A program made the position numbers and the translations under genes. Below are positions 24,143 to 32,217 of a stretch of 37,786 nucleotides of DNA, in pieces (the stretch's first letter is position 1; the number at the start of each line of letters is the position of its first letter). The stretch lies in assembly GCF_910585845.1 (NCBI RefSeq), contig NZ_CAJUHF010000037.1, positions 1 to 37,786 of the forward strand. Direction: 5' to 3'. Under the pieces are notes generated by a model. That model was not told the DNA's origin and made no database searches. It saw only the letters and a list, made by a program, of their open reading frames with translations. This stretch comes from an uncultured Bacteroides sp. GTDB lineage: Bacteria > Bacteroidota > Bacteroidia > Bacteroidales > Bacteroidaceae.

Positions 24143-24880
24143 ATGGACTACCCACAAGAACACATCAAGCCTTACAACAAGGAAGGCAAAAAGAGCGAAC
24201 TGGTGGAAGAGATGTTCGACAACATCGCTCCTGCCTACGACAAACTGAACCATACGCTGTCGATGGGAATTGACCGGAGCTGGCGCAAAAAGGCAATCAG
24301 ATACCTCCTCCCCTTCCGCCCCCGCCGCATGATGGACGTGGCCACCGGCACCGGCGACTTTGCTATTCTGGCATGCCGGGAATTGCAACCGGACTCACTG
24401 ATAGGCACCGACATCTCGGAAGGCATGATGAATGTGGGACGTGAAAAAGTGAAGCAAGCGCACCTCTCGGACAAAATAACCTTTGCCCGGGAGGATTGCA
24501 CTTCCCTCTCGTTTGCCGACGGGAGTTTCGATGCCGTGACTGTGGCGTTCGGCATCCGCAACTTCGAAGGACTGGATAAAGGGCTTTCTGAAATGTGCCG
24601 CGTACTCGCCCCCGGAGGACATCTGGTTATTCTGGAACTCTCTACCCCAGACCGCTTTCCGATGAAGCAATTGTTTGCCATCTACTCCAAAGTCGTAATC
24701 CCACTGATCGGCAAATTCATTTCCAAAGACAACAGTGCCTATACCTACCTGCCGCAAAGCATCCGAGCCTTCCCGCAAGGAGAAGTGATGCAGGAGGTTA
24801 TCCGTAAGGCTGGCTTCAGCGAAGTCCGGTTCAAGCGACTGACCTTTGGGATATGCACGTTGTACACAGCCAAGAAATAA
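24143..24880 (+). CDS. menG: Demethylmenaquinone methyltransferase
   Basis: A 245-residue SAM-dependent methyltransferase of the UbiE/MenG family, doing the last step of menaquinone synthesis. The SAM motif DVATGTGDFAI is at 65-75; FDNIAPAYDKLNHTLSMGID (25-44) and AFGIRNF are family signatures. Its ATG follows the purC stop with no spacer, so translation is coupled. Bacteroides respire with menaquinone, so menG rather than a ubiquinone role is inferred. Confidence 0.95.
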   Translation: MDYPQEHIKPYNKEGKKSELVEEMFDNIAPAYDKLNHTLSMGIDRSWRKKAIRYLLPFRPRRMMDVATGTGDFAILACRELQPDSLIGTDISEGMMNVGREKVKQAHLSDKITFAREDCTSLSFADGSFDAVTVAFGIRNFEGLDKGLSEMCRVLAPGGHLVILELSTPDRFPMKQLFAIYSKVVIPLIGKFISKDNSAYTYLPQSIRAFPQGEVMQEVIRKAGFSEVRFKRLTFGICTLYTAKK

Positions 24881-24911
24881 AAATTAATCCTTACTTTAAC
24901 ACACTTTCATT

Positions 24912-25658
24912 ATGCAGAAATACGGTTTAATAGGCTATCCGCTGAAACATTCGTTTTCCATCGGATATTTCAATGAGAAATTCAAGGCAGAAAACATCGA
25001 TGCTGAATATGTGAATTTTGAAATACCCAGCATCAATGATTTTATGGAAGTCATAGGGGAAAATCCCAACCTTTGCGGCCTCAATGTTACTATCCCCTAT
25101 AAGGAACAAGTGATTCCTTTCCTCGACGAACTGGATAAGGATACTGCCAAGATCGGTGCGGTCAACGTCATCAAAATCATCCGCCAGGCTAAAGGAAAAG
25201 TCAAACTTGTGGGCTACAACTCAGACATCATCGGGTTTACACAGTCCATCGAACCCCTGTTGCAACCACACCACAAGAAGGCTCTGATTCTGGGCACGGG
25301 CGGAGCTTCAAAAGCCGTCTATCACGGACTTGCCAACCTAGGCATTGAAAGCGTATTCGTGTCACGCATAAAAAAAGACCCTACCTTCCTCACCTACGAA
25401 GAACTGACTCCGGCAATCATGCAGGAATACACGGTCATTGTCAACTGTACCCCAGTGGGCATGTATCCGAAGGTGGATTTCTGCCCGAACATTCCGTACG
25501 AGCTGTTAACACCCAACCATTTGCTCTACGACTTGTTATACAATCCCAATGAAACTCTCTTCATGAAGAAAGGGGAAGCTCAGGGTGCCGTCACCAAGAA
25601 CGGATTGGAAATGTTGTTGCTGCAAGCATTCGCTGCATGGGAAATTTGGAACAAATGA
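24912..25658 (+). CDS. aroE: Shikimate dehydrogenase
   Basis: A 248-residue enzyme of aromatic amino acid synthesis. The substrate site shows LIGYPLKHSFS (6-16), NVTIPYK with catalytic Lys64, and GYNSD with Asp104. The NADP-binding loop is GTGGASKAV (128-136). It follows menG by 31 bp and lacks a -7 box of its own, so purC-menG-aroE is probably one unit. Confidence 0.95.
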   Translation: MQKYGLIGYPLKHSFSIGYFNEKFKAENIDAEYVNFEIPSINDFMEVIGENPNLCGLNVTIPYKEQVIPFLDELDKDTAKIGAVNVIKIIRQAKGKVKLVGYNSDIIGFTQSIEPLLQPHHKKALILGTGGASKAVYHGLANLGIESVFVSRIKKDPTFLTYEELTPAIMQEYTVIVNCTPVGMYPKVDFCPNIPYELLTPNHLLYDLLYNPNETLFMKKGEAQGAVTKNGLEMLLLQAFAAWEIWNK

Positions 25659-25725
25659 CGGGTGAAAAACGTTATAAGCAATAAACTGAATAGGAATGCA
25701 TCCAATTCCTCAAACATAAGAAAAA

Positions 25726-26748
25726 ATGAAAAAAGGTGTCAAATATGGCCTGATGTCAGGACCACTGCTGGTGATCATTGCAATCATCACTGCTGCGAGT
25801 TTCTATATGCTCGACTATTCGCTGAATCCGAAGTCCAATAACGGAAAGGATATTCAGGGTTCCTACAGCTACATGCGCAACGAATATCCGCACATCTGCC
25901 AATGGATGGACAGCCTGCTGGACGCCGGAGCGTTGAAAGACACCTTTATCGTCAATCCGGAAGGAGTGCGGCTGCATGCCATATATGCGGCCGCTCCCGA
26001 ACCTACCGCCAAGACCGCTGTCATCGTACATGGATATACAGACAATTGCATCCGTATGCTAATGTTGGGTTATCTTTACCACAAGAATCTGAAATACAAC
26101 ATCTTGTTACCCGATCTGCAAAACCACGGACTGAGCGAAGGAAAAAGCATCCAAATGGGATGGAAAGACCGTAAAGATGTACTGACCTGGATGGATGTAG
26201 CCAATGATCTCTTCCAGAAGCCTTTTAACATAATTGACACGATATACACTCCGGACGGCAGATGTAATATCTGTAGAGTGAAAGACAATAAATCACAGAT
26301 GGTGGTACATGGTATCTCGATGGGAGCTGCTACCACCATGATGCTATCAGGTGAAAAGTCTCCCTACTACGTATGTTGTTTCGTAGAAGACTGCGGTTAT
26401 ACGAGTGTATGGGACGAGTTTTCCCACGAACTGAAAAAGCAGTTCAACCTGCCGGCTTTTCCATTGATGTATACCACCAGCGGACTGTGTAAAGTCAAGT
26501 ATGGCTGGGGGTTTGAAGAGGCTTCTTCATTGAAGCAAGTAAAAAAGAGCCGCCATCCCATGCTGTTCATCCACGGAGATGCGGATACTTATGTGCCTAC
26601 ATGGATGGTGCATACCCTCTACGAAGCCAAACCGGGGCATAAAGAATTATGGATAGTACCCGGCACCGCTCATGCCATGTCCTATAAAGAACATCCGGAA
26701 GAGTACACCGCACGCGTGAAAAGTTTTGTAGAGAAATACGTACAATAA
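25726..26748 (+). CDS. Alpha/beta hydrolase with N-terminal anchor
   Basis: A 340-residue protein with a hydrophobic segment (about 10-29) that anchors it or serves as an uncleaved signal. The triad is visible: Ser198 in GISMG (196-200), Asp287 in HGDADTYVP and His316 in GTAHAM. VIVHGYTDN (99-107) forms the oxyanion region. It resembles the DUF1100/BAAT-type periplasmic esterases common in Bacteroides. The substrate is unknown. Confidence 0.8.
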   Translation: MKKGVKYGLMSGPLLVIIAIITAASFYMLDYSLNPKSNNGKDIQGSYSYMRNEYPHICQWMDSLLDAGALKDTFIVNPEGVRLHAIYAAAPEPTAKTAVIVHGYTDNCIRMLMLGYLYHKNLKYNILLPDLQNHGLSEGKSIQMGWKDRKDVLTWMDVANDLFQKPFNIIDTIYTPDGRCNICRVKDNKSQMVVHGISMGAATTMMLSGEKSPYYVCCFVEDCGYTSVWDEFSHELKKQFNLPAFPLMYTTSGLCKVKYGWGFEEASSLKQVKKSRHPMLFIHGDADTYVPTWMVHTLYEAKPGHKELWIVPGTAHAMSYKEHPEEYTARVKSFVEKYVQ

Positions 26749-26788
26749 CGTAACTTTTCCTATTTCCGTCATATCAATAGAAGATGCA

Positions 26789-27697
26789 ATGAAAAGATTA
26801 TTTTCCATCAGTTTATTTTTATGCCTGCTACTTCTGTCTGTACAGGCACAGAAGGCCTATACGCCCGATAATATTCCCAAAGTGCACCTCCAAGACAAGA
26901 TGCGCTACGCCTGCAATCCGGACGCCATCCTCTCGCAGGCAGCGTGCGACAGCATCGATCGCATGCTGTATGCACTGGAGCAACAGACGGGCATTGAGAC
27001 TGTGGTCGCCGTGGTTACCTCTATCGGTAGCGATGATTGCTTCGACTTCGCCCATCGCCTGCTCAACGAATGGGGAGTGGGAAAGAAAGGGAAAAACAAC
27101 GGTCTTGTCATCCTGTTGGTGACCGACCAGCGTTGCATCCAGTTCTACACCGGTTATGGCTTAGAGGGAGATCTGCCCGATGCCATCTGCAAGCGTATCC
27201 AAAAACGAGACATGATTCCTTACCTGAAAGACGGTAACTGGGATGCCGGCATGGTCGCCGGTGTGCGGGCAGTATGCGAAAGATTGGACGGCAGTATGGT
27301 GAACGATGAAGAAGAAAAGGAGGATCTTTCTCCGCTTGGCGTACTGGCACTTATCATGGGATTCCTGACAATAGCCATAGTGATAGGATGGATTGCTGCA
27401 CGTGCTGCAAGCAAATGTCCGAACTGCGGAGAGCATAAGCTGCAACGCACCCGAAGCAAGGTTGTGTCGCGTCATAACGGAGTGAAGACGGAGGATGTCA
27501 CCTACACATGCCGCAACTGCGGACATAGCGTCGTACGCCGCAAGCAATCGTACGATGAAAACTACCACGGAGGAGGTGGAGGCGGCCCGATCATCTTCGG
27601 AAGCGGAGGAGGATTCGGCGGTTCCGGAGGAGGATTCAGTGGAGGCAGTTTCGGAGGAGGTATAGGCGGAGGCGGAGGAGCCGGATCAAGGTTCTGA
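26789..27697 (+). CDS. TPM domain protein with glycine-rich tail
   Basis: A 302-residue protein: signal peptide 1-20 (SVQAQ), TPM (TLP18.3/Psb32/MOLO-1) domain about 28-170, a transmembrane helix about 188-208, a zinc ribbon (CPNCG, CRNCG), and a final 40-residue Gly/Ser/Phe tail. TPM proteins such as YgcG are often encoded next to LemA, as here. They are implicated in membrane-protein quality control or phosphatase activity, but the function is unsettled. The ribbon would lie in the cytoplasm. Confidence 0.88.
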   Translation: MKRLFSISLFLCLLLLSVQAQKAYTPDNIPKVHLQDKMRYACNPDAILSQAACDSIDRMLYALEQQTGIETVVAVVTSIGSDDCFDFAHRLLNEWGVGKKGKNNGLVILLVTDQRCIQFYTGYGLEGDLPDAICKRIQKRDMIPYLKDGNWDAGMVAGVRAVCERLDGSMVNDEEEKEDLSPLGVLALIMGFLTIAIVIGWIAARAASKCPNCGEHKLQRTRSKVVSRHNGVKTEDVTYTCRNCGHSVVRRKQSYDENYHGGGGGGPIIFGSGGGFGGSGGGFSGGSFGGGIGGGGGAGSRF

Positions 27698-27830
27698 AGA
27701 TATTCGTAAAAAGAATAAGGAAGACAGAAGGAACTGATGAGATAAAGGATTATAACTCCTTTAATTTCTCAAATCCACTTCCCCCCTTAAACAAGCAACA
27801 ACATTCAATAATCAATAAACAGAAAACAGT

Positions 27831-28412
27831 ATGAAAAAGTCAACTATCATTATTTTAGTCGTAGCAGCCCTTCTCGTCATTTGGGGTGTTACCGGATACA
27901 ACAATCTGGTAAGTATGGACGAAAACGTAAGCGGACAATGGTCCAACGTAGAGACACAATATCAACGCCGTGCCGACCTGATACCGAACCTGGTCAATAC
28001 GGTCAAAGGATATGCTTCTCATGAAAAGGAGACTCTGGAAGGAGTGATACAGGCACGCAGCCAAGCTACGCAGATCACGGTTGATGCCGACAACCTAACA
28101 CCCGAGAAACTGGCTGAATATCAGAAAGCACAGGGTGCAGTCACTTCTGCTTTGGGTAAGTTGCTCGCCATCACCGAAAACTATCCGGAGCTAAAGGCAA
28201 ACCAGAACTTCCTGGAACTGCAAGCCCAACTGGAAGGTACGGAAAACCGTATCAACGTGGCACGTACTAACTTCAACAATGTGGCAAAAGATTTCAATAT
28301 AGCTATCCGTCGCTTCCCCAAAAACATTCTTGCCAGTCTGTTCGGCTTCGAGAAACGGGCTTACTTTGAGGCTGCCGAGGGTGCCGAACAAGCACCAAAA
28401 GTAGAATTCTAA
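27831..28412 (+). CDS. lemA: LemA family protein
   Basis: A 193-residue membrane protein with one N-terminal helix (about 5-22) and a long helical domain. VSGQWSNVETQYQRRADLIPNLV, VARTNFNNVAKDFN and RRFPKNILASLFGF are family hallmarks. The topology puts the short N-terminus inside or anchored and the coiled domain outside. It follows the TPM gene by 133 bp, a gap with a weak hairpin (AAAGGA 27744, TCCTTT 27757). Its role is not known. Confidence 0.93.
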   Translation: MKKSTIIILVVAALLVIWGVTGYNNLVSMDENVSGQWSNVETQYQRRADLIPNLVNTVKGYASHEKETLEGVIQARSQATQITVDADNLTPEKLAEYQKAQGAVTSALGKLLAITENYPELKANQNFLELQAQLEGTENRINVARTNFNNVAKDFNIAIRRFPKNILASLFGFEKRAYFEAAEGAEQAPKVEF

Positions 28413-28520
28413 GCAATCCTTCTTTACACTTCGCATGCATACCGAAAATGAGGTATGAATAAGATAGGATGGCGAAGGTAATGAATGTAAACGATTATCT
28501 ATCAAGTATAAAAAAACATA

Positions 28521-28556
28521 AAAGGTACTTCTTAATATACAGAGGTACCTTTCTTA
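28521..28556 (+). terminator. Terminator after lemA
   Basis: AAAGGTAC (28521-28528) pairs perfectly with GTACCTTT (28545-28552), followed by a T-rich tail (CTTATTCT). Confidence 0.7.
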
Positions 28557-28602
28557 TTCTATATATTTACGTTCATTATCAATCTTTAACTGGACCTACA
28601 TC

Positions 28603-29568
28603 ATGAAACATCCTCACGGCTATCTGTTCATCCTCCTCTTGCTGTTACCCATTCTGTATGCCTGCAACAGCGAGATATTTCTGGACGAGGTCAAGCTACC
28701 GTTTACCCAAGCTACGCTGAACGGCGATGGAGACACACTGACCATCCGATTCAACACTTCTAAGTGGATACTAAACGGTGCCGGTACCTATAATGGCTTT
28801 TTTGAAAGCAACTACTATACATTGTCGGGTATGGACATGGGACCTGCCCCCATCTGCCATTTGGCAGAACCTGGCAAAGTCGTAGTAACCAATGCCGATC
28901 GCGAGCTCTCCTTCATCCGCCCCAACGAACGGGAACTGCAAGTGTGCATCGGTATCAATCCAGAGAAGACCCCATTCGAATTCGAGCTATACATTGCCGA
29001 CGAAATCTATCAACAGCAAGAGATACACTTCACACAGCAGGCGGGAAGCGGCTACACAATAGACCGGATAGAATACAGCCTTATCCCGAACTCCATACGT
29101 ACGGACACGGTAAGTGACCTCTTTCTTATTGTAGCCAAGAACTCAGACGGATCGACAGAGACACGCACTTACAATCTCAACGACTTGCACAAACGTAATA
29201 TCCTCTTGTCATGTGCCACCAGTCTGAACCTGACACAGACAGGCGATGAAAAGCCCTCCATCGAACTTCCCTCCGCCGACATCTCGCAGGGGATAAAGCT
29301 CGGCACCGACCGTATCCCTTACTTCCAGTACGGCAATGCCTTGGTGGACATGACGCTGGAGCCTCCGTATATACATACCGTAATTTTGAAACCGGGTATC
29401 AATCAGATATACCGGATAGTCAAACGTCAGGTCTACAGTGCCAATTATACCCTCTATTTGCGTAGCACTAAGACGGGGAAAATATATTCCGCACAGGGTC
29501 GGCTGCGCAGTGAGACACCAATAGAAACCATCGGCTGTTTTGTACAAAGAGAGAAGTATGGGGAATAG
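28603..29568 (+). CDS. Putative lipoprotein, unknown family
   Basis: A 321-residue lipoprotein (lipobox LYAC, Cys21). The mature protein is beta-rich; LNGDGDTLTIRFNTSKWIL (39-57) resembles the start of a BACON-like Ig domain, but this is weak. I do not recognise the rest. It is followed within 85 bp by the PagL-like outer-membrane gene with no terminator, so the two may be cotranscribed. Confidence 0.65.
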   Translation: MKHPHGYLFILLLLLPILYACNSEIFLDEVKLPFTQATLNGDGDTLTIRFNTSKWILNGAGTYNGFFESNYYTLSGMDMGPAPICHLAEPGKVVVTNADRELSFIRPNERELQVCIGINPEKTPFEFELYIADEIYQQQEIHFTQQAGSGYTIDRIEYSLIPNSIRTDTVSDLFLIVAKNSDGSTETRTYNLNDLHKRNILLSCATSLNLTQTGDEKPSIELPSADISQGIKLGTDRIPYFQYGNALVDMTLEPPYIHTVILKPGINQIYRIVKRQVYSANYTLYLRSTKTGKIYSAQGRLRSETPIETIGCFVQREKYGE

Positions 29569-29652
29569 AAGGGCAAATGATAGAGGATAAGTGATAAGTA
29601 ACAGCTGATAGATGATGGAGAATAAGTGATAGACTATAGACGAGAAATAACC

Positions 29653-30882
29653 ATGAGAATAACCCATAAACTACTGATAGCCCTGCTCCTTACGGGGCAG
29701 AGTGCCTACGGATTGCAGGCGCAAGATGCTGCGATACATGCACAAAAAGATACTTTGCCTCATCCGTTGCACCGTGCCATTCATAAACTGTCTGTGGACG
29801 TACGTCCTGCTTATCTGGCACCTACCAACGTCTTCTTCAAGGGAATCAATGCCAGTCAAAAAGACATGAACACGTTTCTGTCGGGACACCTGAAGTATGG
29901 TATACAATTCAATCCCGACTCTAAGTTCGGCAGGCTCTATCCGCATACTACGCAGGGCATCGGGCTTGCGGTAAATACGATGTTCAACGATATGGAGATC
30001 GGCACTCCCGTAGCGCTCTATGTCTTTCAGAGTTCACGTATCGCCAGCCTCACTCCCCGGTTGTCGCTGGACTACGAATGGAACTTCGGTGCTTCCTTCG
30101 GATGGAAAAAGTATGACGAGAAGTTCTCATACAATCTAGTGACAGGTTCCAAAATCAACGCATATATTAATCTGGGCTTCTTCCTGAATTGGCGGTTGTC
30201 TCCCCACTGGAACCTCAGCGCCGGAGTAGAAGGTACTCACTTCTCTAACGGCAACTCCCACTATCCCAACTCCGGTGTCAACACATTGGGGGCACGCGTG
30301 GGCATCACCCGCAACTTCGGCGACGAGCAAACCCTTGCCAAGGCGCAGGACGCCATGCCGCCAAGGATACTCCCTTTCAGCCCACACGTCAGCTACGACC
30401 TCACGCTATACGGTGGAACCAAGATACGCGGATGGGTAGACGACTACGGCAGTACGCTGGTTCCAGGCTCATTCGGGGTAGTAGGCATCAACTTCAACCC
30501 GATGTACAACTTCCACCGCATGCTGCGGGCAGGTCTCTCGCTCGACGCACAGTATGACGAAAGTGCCAACATCCGGGAATATAAGGCCGGAACAGACGCC
30601 AACGGAGTCCCAAGGTTCTATCGTCCGCCCTTCAAGGAACAATTCAACGCCGGACTGTCGGCACGCTGCGAATTTGTCATGCCTGTTTTCTCCATCAACA
30701 TTGGTGTGGGATACCACTTCCTGCACAAAGGGAAGGATACGAAGGGATGGTATCAGATACTTGCTCTCAAGACCTCACTCACCCGCAACCTCTATCTGCA
30801 TACCGGTTATCAGTTGCAGAACTTCCACGACCCCAACCATCTGATGCTGGGACTGGGATGGCGGTTCAATAACCGGAGATAA
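29653..30882 (+). CDS. PagL-like outer-membrane protein
   Basis: A 409-residue protein from ATG 29653 (the frame from 29626 only adds codons before the signal peptide). Signal peptide 1-24 (LQAQ). It has alternating beta-strands throughout, and the catalytic motif of the PagL/acyloxyacyl-hydrolase group is present: HFSNGNSHYPNSGVN with H196, S198 and N199. PagL removes the 3-O acyl chain of lipid A in the outer membrane. Here the protein is more than twice the length of PagL, giving a larger barrel or two halves. Lipid A deacylation is an inference. Confidence 0.7.
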   Translation: MRITHKLLIALLLTGQSAYGLQAQDAAIHAQKDTLPHPLHRAIHKLSVDVRPAYLAPTNVFFKGINASQKDMNTFLSGHLKYGIQFNPDSKFGRLYPHTTQGIGLAVNTMFNDMEIGTPVALYVFQSSRIASLTPRLSLDYEWNFGASFGWKKYDEKFSYNLVTGSKINAYINLGFFLNWRLSPHWNLSAGVEGTHFSNGNSHYPNSGVNTLGARVGITRNFGDEQTLAKAQDAMPPRILPFSPHVSYDLTLYGGTKIRGWVDDYGSTLVPGSFGVVGINFNPMYNFHRMLRAGLSLDAQYDESANIREYKAGTDANGVPRFYRPPFKEQFNAGLSARCEFVMPVFSINIGVGYHFLHKGKDTKGWYQILALKTSLTRNLYLHTGYQLQNFHDPNHLMLGLGWRFNNRR

Positions 30883-30892
30883 TACAAAATAA

Positions 30893-30935
30893 CGCGGATA
30901 GTACCGACTCATAAAAAGAATCTGTGCTATTCGCG
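30893..30935. terminator. Hairpin between convergent genes
   Basis: CGCGGATAG (30893-30901) pairs with CTATTCGCG (30927-30935) with one G-T pair. It lies between the PagL-like gene and the convergent putative anti-sigma gene and could end transcription both ways. AATCTGTG within the loop matches the words in the larger palindromes. Confidence 0.5.
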
Positions 30936-30973
30936 CTATCTGTGATGGGAAACGAACAATTCCTCTCTTCTTC

Positions 30974-31534
30974 CTAATCGAGGTCGTCTATCGCCTCACG
31001 CAACTCTTTTACCCCTCTCCATGCCTTGAAGAACAGGCGTAATCCTAACATCAGCCCCACAGCAAGCCCCGTCCAGGCACCTGCCATAAGATACGGATCG
31101 CCGAAACGGTTCATATCCCACAACATGCCCGTCAGCATCGGAATGGCCAACAACACACTTATGCCAATCCCTACCTTGAAGCTCAAGCGGAAACGCGCCT
31201 CTGCCAGACAGACTTCACGCACAGCCATGCGATTACAGTCTATTTTGTCCAACAGATACATCCAAGTAAACTGTCGGATACCTATTGCCACTACGAACAG
31301 ACATACCATCACCCACGTCTGTATGCTGAAATTATACTCAGCATGCCGCATGATATTCCAAAGGAAAAGCGGCAGTAGAAACACGACGAACGTAAGGCGT
31401 AACAGAAGCCTTTGCCTCATCTGTCTCACTTTACTGTCCACTGTCTTATGCAGTTGCTTGCGGTTCTCTATCTCCAGTCGGTCGAGCCTTTCCGTCATGG
31501 CGGCCCAGTTGTTCTTCAAATCTTCCAGTTCCAT
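30974..31534 (-). CDS. Membrane protein, putative anti-sigma partner
   Basis: A 186-residue protein with a charged, coil-like N-terminus (1-42), four transmembrane helices (starting near 44, 73, 119 and 150) and a short cytoplasmic tail. No zinc-binding anti-sigma HxxxCxxC motif is present. Its start lies 13 nt after the ECF sigma stop, on the same strand, and such pairing is typical of sigma/anti-sigma operons in Bacteroidetes. The partner role is inferred from position only. Confidence 0.6.
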   Translation of the reverse strand: MELEDLKNNWAAMTERLDRLEIENRKQLHKTVDSKVRQMRQRLLLRLTFVVFLLPLFLWNIMRHAEYNFSIQTWVMVCLFVVAIGIRQFTWMYLLDKIDCNRMAVREVCLAEARFRLSFKVGIGISVLLAIPMLTGMLWDMNRFGDPYLMAGAWTGLAVGLMLGLRLFFKAWRGVKELREAIDDLD

Positions 31535-31547
31535 AGTCTATAATTTT

Positions 31548-32036
31548 TCAACTGTTAGCTTGTTTGGTTAGTTTATCTTTGATTCGTTTCAGTCTTGATG
31601 CTACGGTGTTGCGCGGTATGCCCACGATGTCGGCGATATCCTCGTATGAATTCTCATCCAACCACAGCAGGATGAGGGCACGCTCAAACTTGCTCAGTCC
31701 GGCAATGAGACGATACATCTCCCGGAGTTTCCGGGTGGTTTCGTTGTCTTCGGCTTCGAGACCGTAGAGGGCATCGAGCGAAGTATGTTCCCCCCTCCGT
31801 TGCTCCTGCCGATAAAAGGAGATACAAGTGTTCAGTCCCACACGATAGATCCACGACGAGGGCTTTCCTCTTCCTTCGTATCCGTCAAAACCCCTCCAAA
31901 GGTTAATCACGATTTCCTGGTAGAGGTCTTCAAAGTTATCCCCATCCGTAGCATACATATAGCAGATCTTATAGATCACCCGTTTGTACTCATCGATAAG
32001 GGCAATGAACTGTTTTTCTTTTGCATCTTGTTCCAT
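31548..32036 (-). CDS. ECF-type RNA polymerase sigma factor
   Basis: A 162-residue sigma factor. Region 2 (about 12-75) shows FEDLYQEIVINLWRGFDGYEG and SSWIYRVGLNTC. Region 4 (about 105-158) shows LSKFERALILLWLDENSYEDIADIVGIP then a helix-turn-helix with RNTVASRLKRIK. The signal that releases it is unknown. It is the first gene of a two-gene unit with the membrane protein. No house-keeping -7 box lies directly upstream, which would fit autoregulation. Confidence 0.93.
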   Translation of the reverse strand: MEQDAKEKQFIALIDEYKRVIYKICYMYATDGDNFEDLYQEIVINLWRGFDGYEGRGKPSSWIYRVGLNTCISFYRQEQRRGEHTSLDALYGLEAEDNETTRKLREMYRLIAGLSKFERALILLWLDENSYEDIADIVGIPRNTVASRLKRIKDKLTKQANS

Positions 32037-32124
32037 TATTCAGATAGTCTTTTGTATATAAGACGCCGATTCAGAGGATTAGTTGCATATCTATGCTAAA
32101 AAAAGAAGTACAGGCAGCATACAG

Positions 32125-32205
32125 AATACACAGATGGGACAGATTCTCACAGATCATTCTTCTCTTCAATCACCAAGATCTGTGGCAATCTGCCCCATCC
32201 GTATT
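32125..32205. repeat. 81-bp palindromic element
   Basis: Arms GATGGGACAGATT (32133-32145) and AATCTGCCCCATC (32187-32199) differ at one pair. CACAGAT/ATCTGTG (32148-32154, 32178-32184) and AATAC/GTATT at the ends extend it. It lies 12 bp past the stop of the leftward CoA-disulfide-reductase-like gene, so it could terminate or protect that transcript. Confidence 0.75.
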
Positions 32206-32217
32206 ATCAGTACTATG

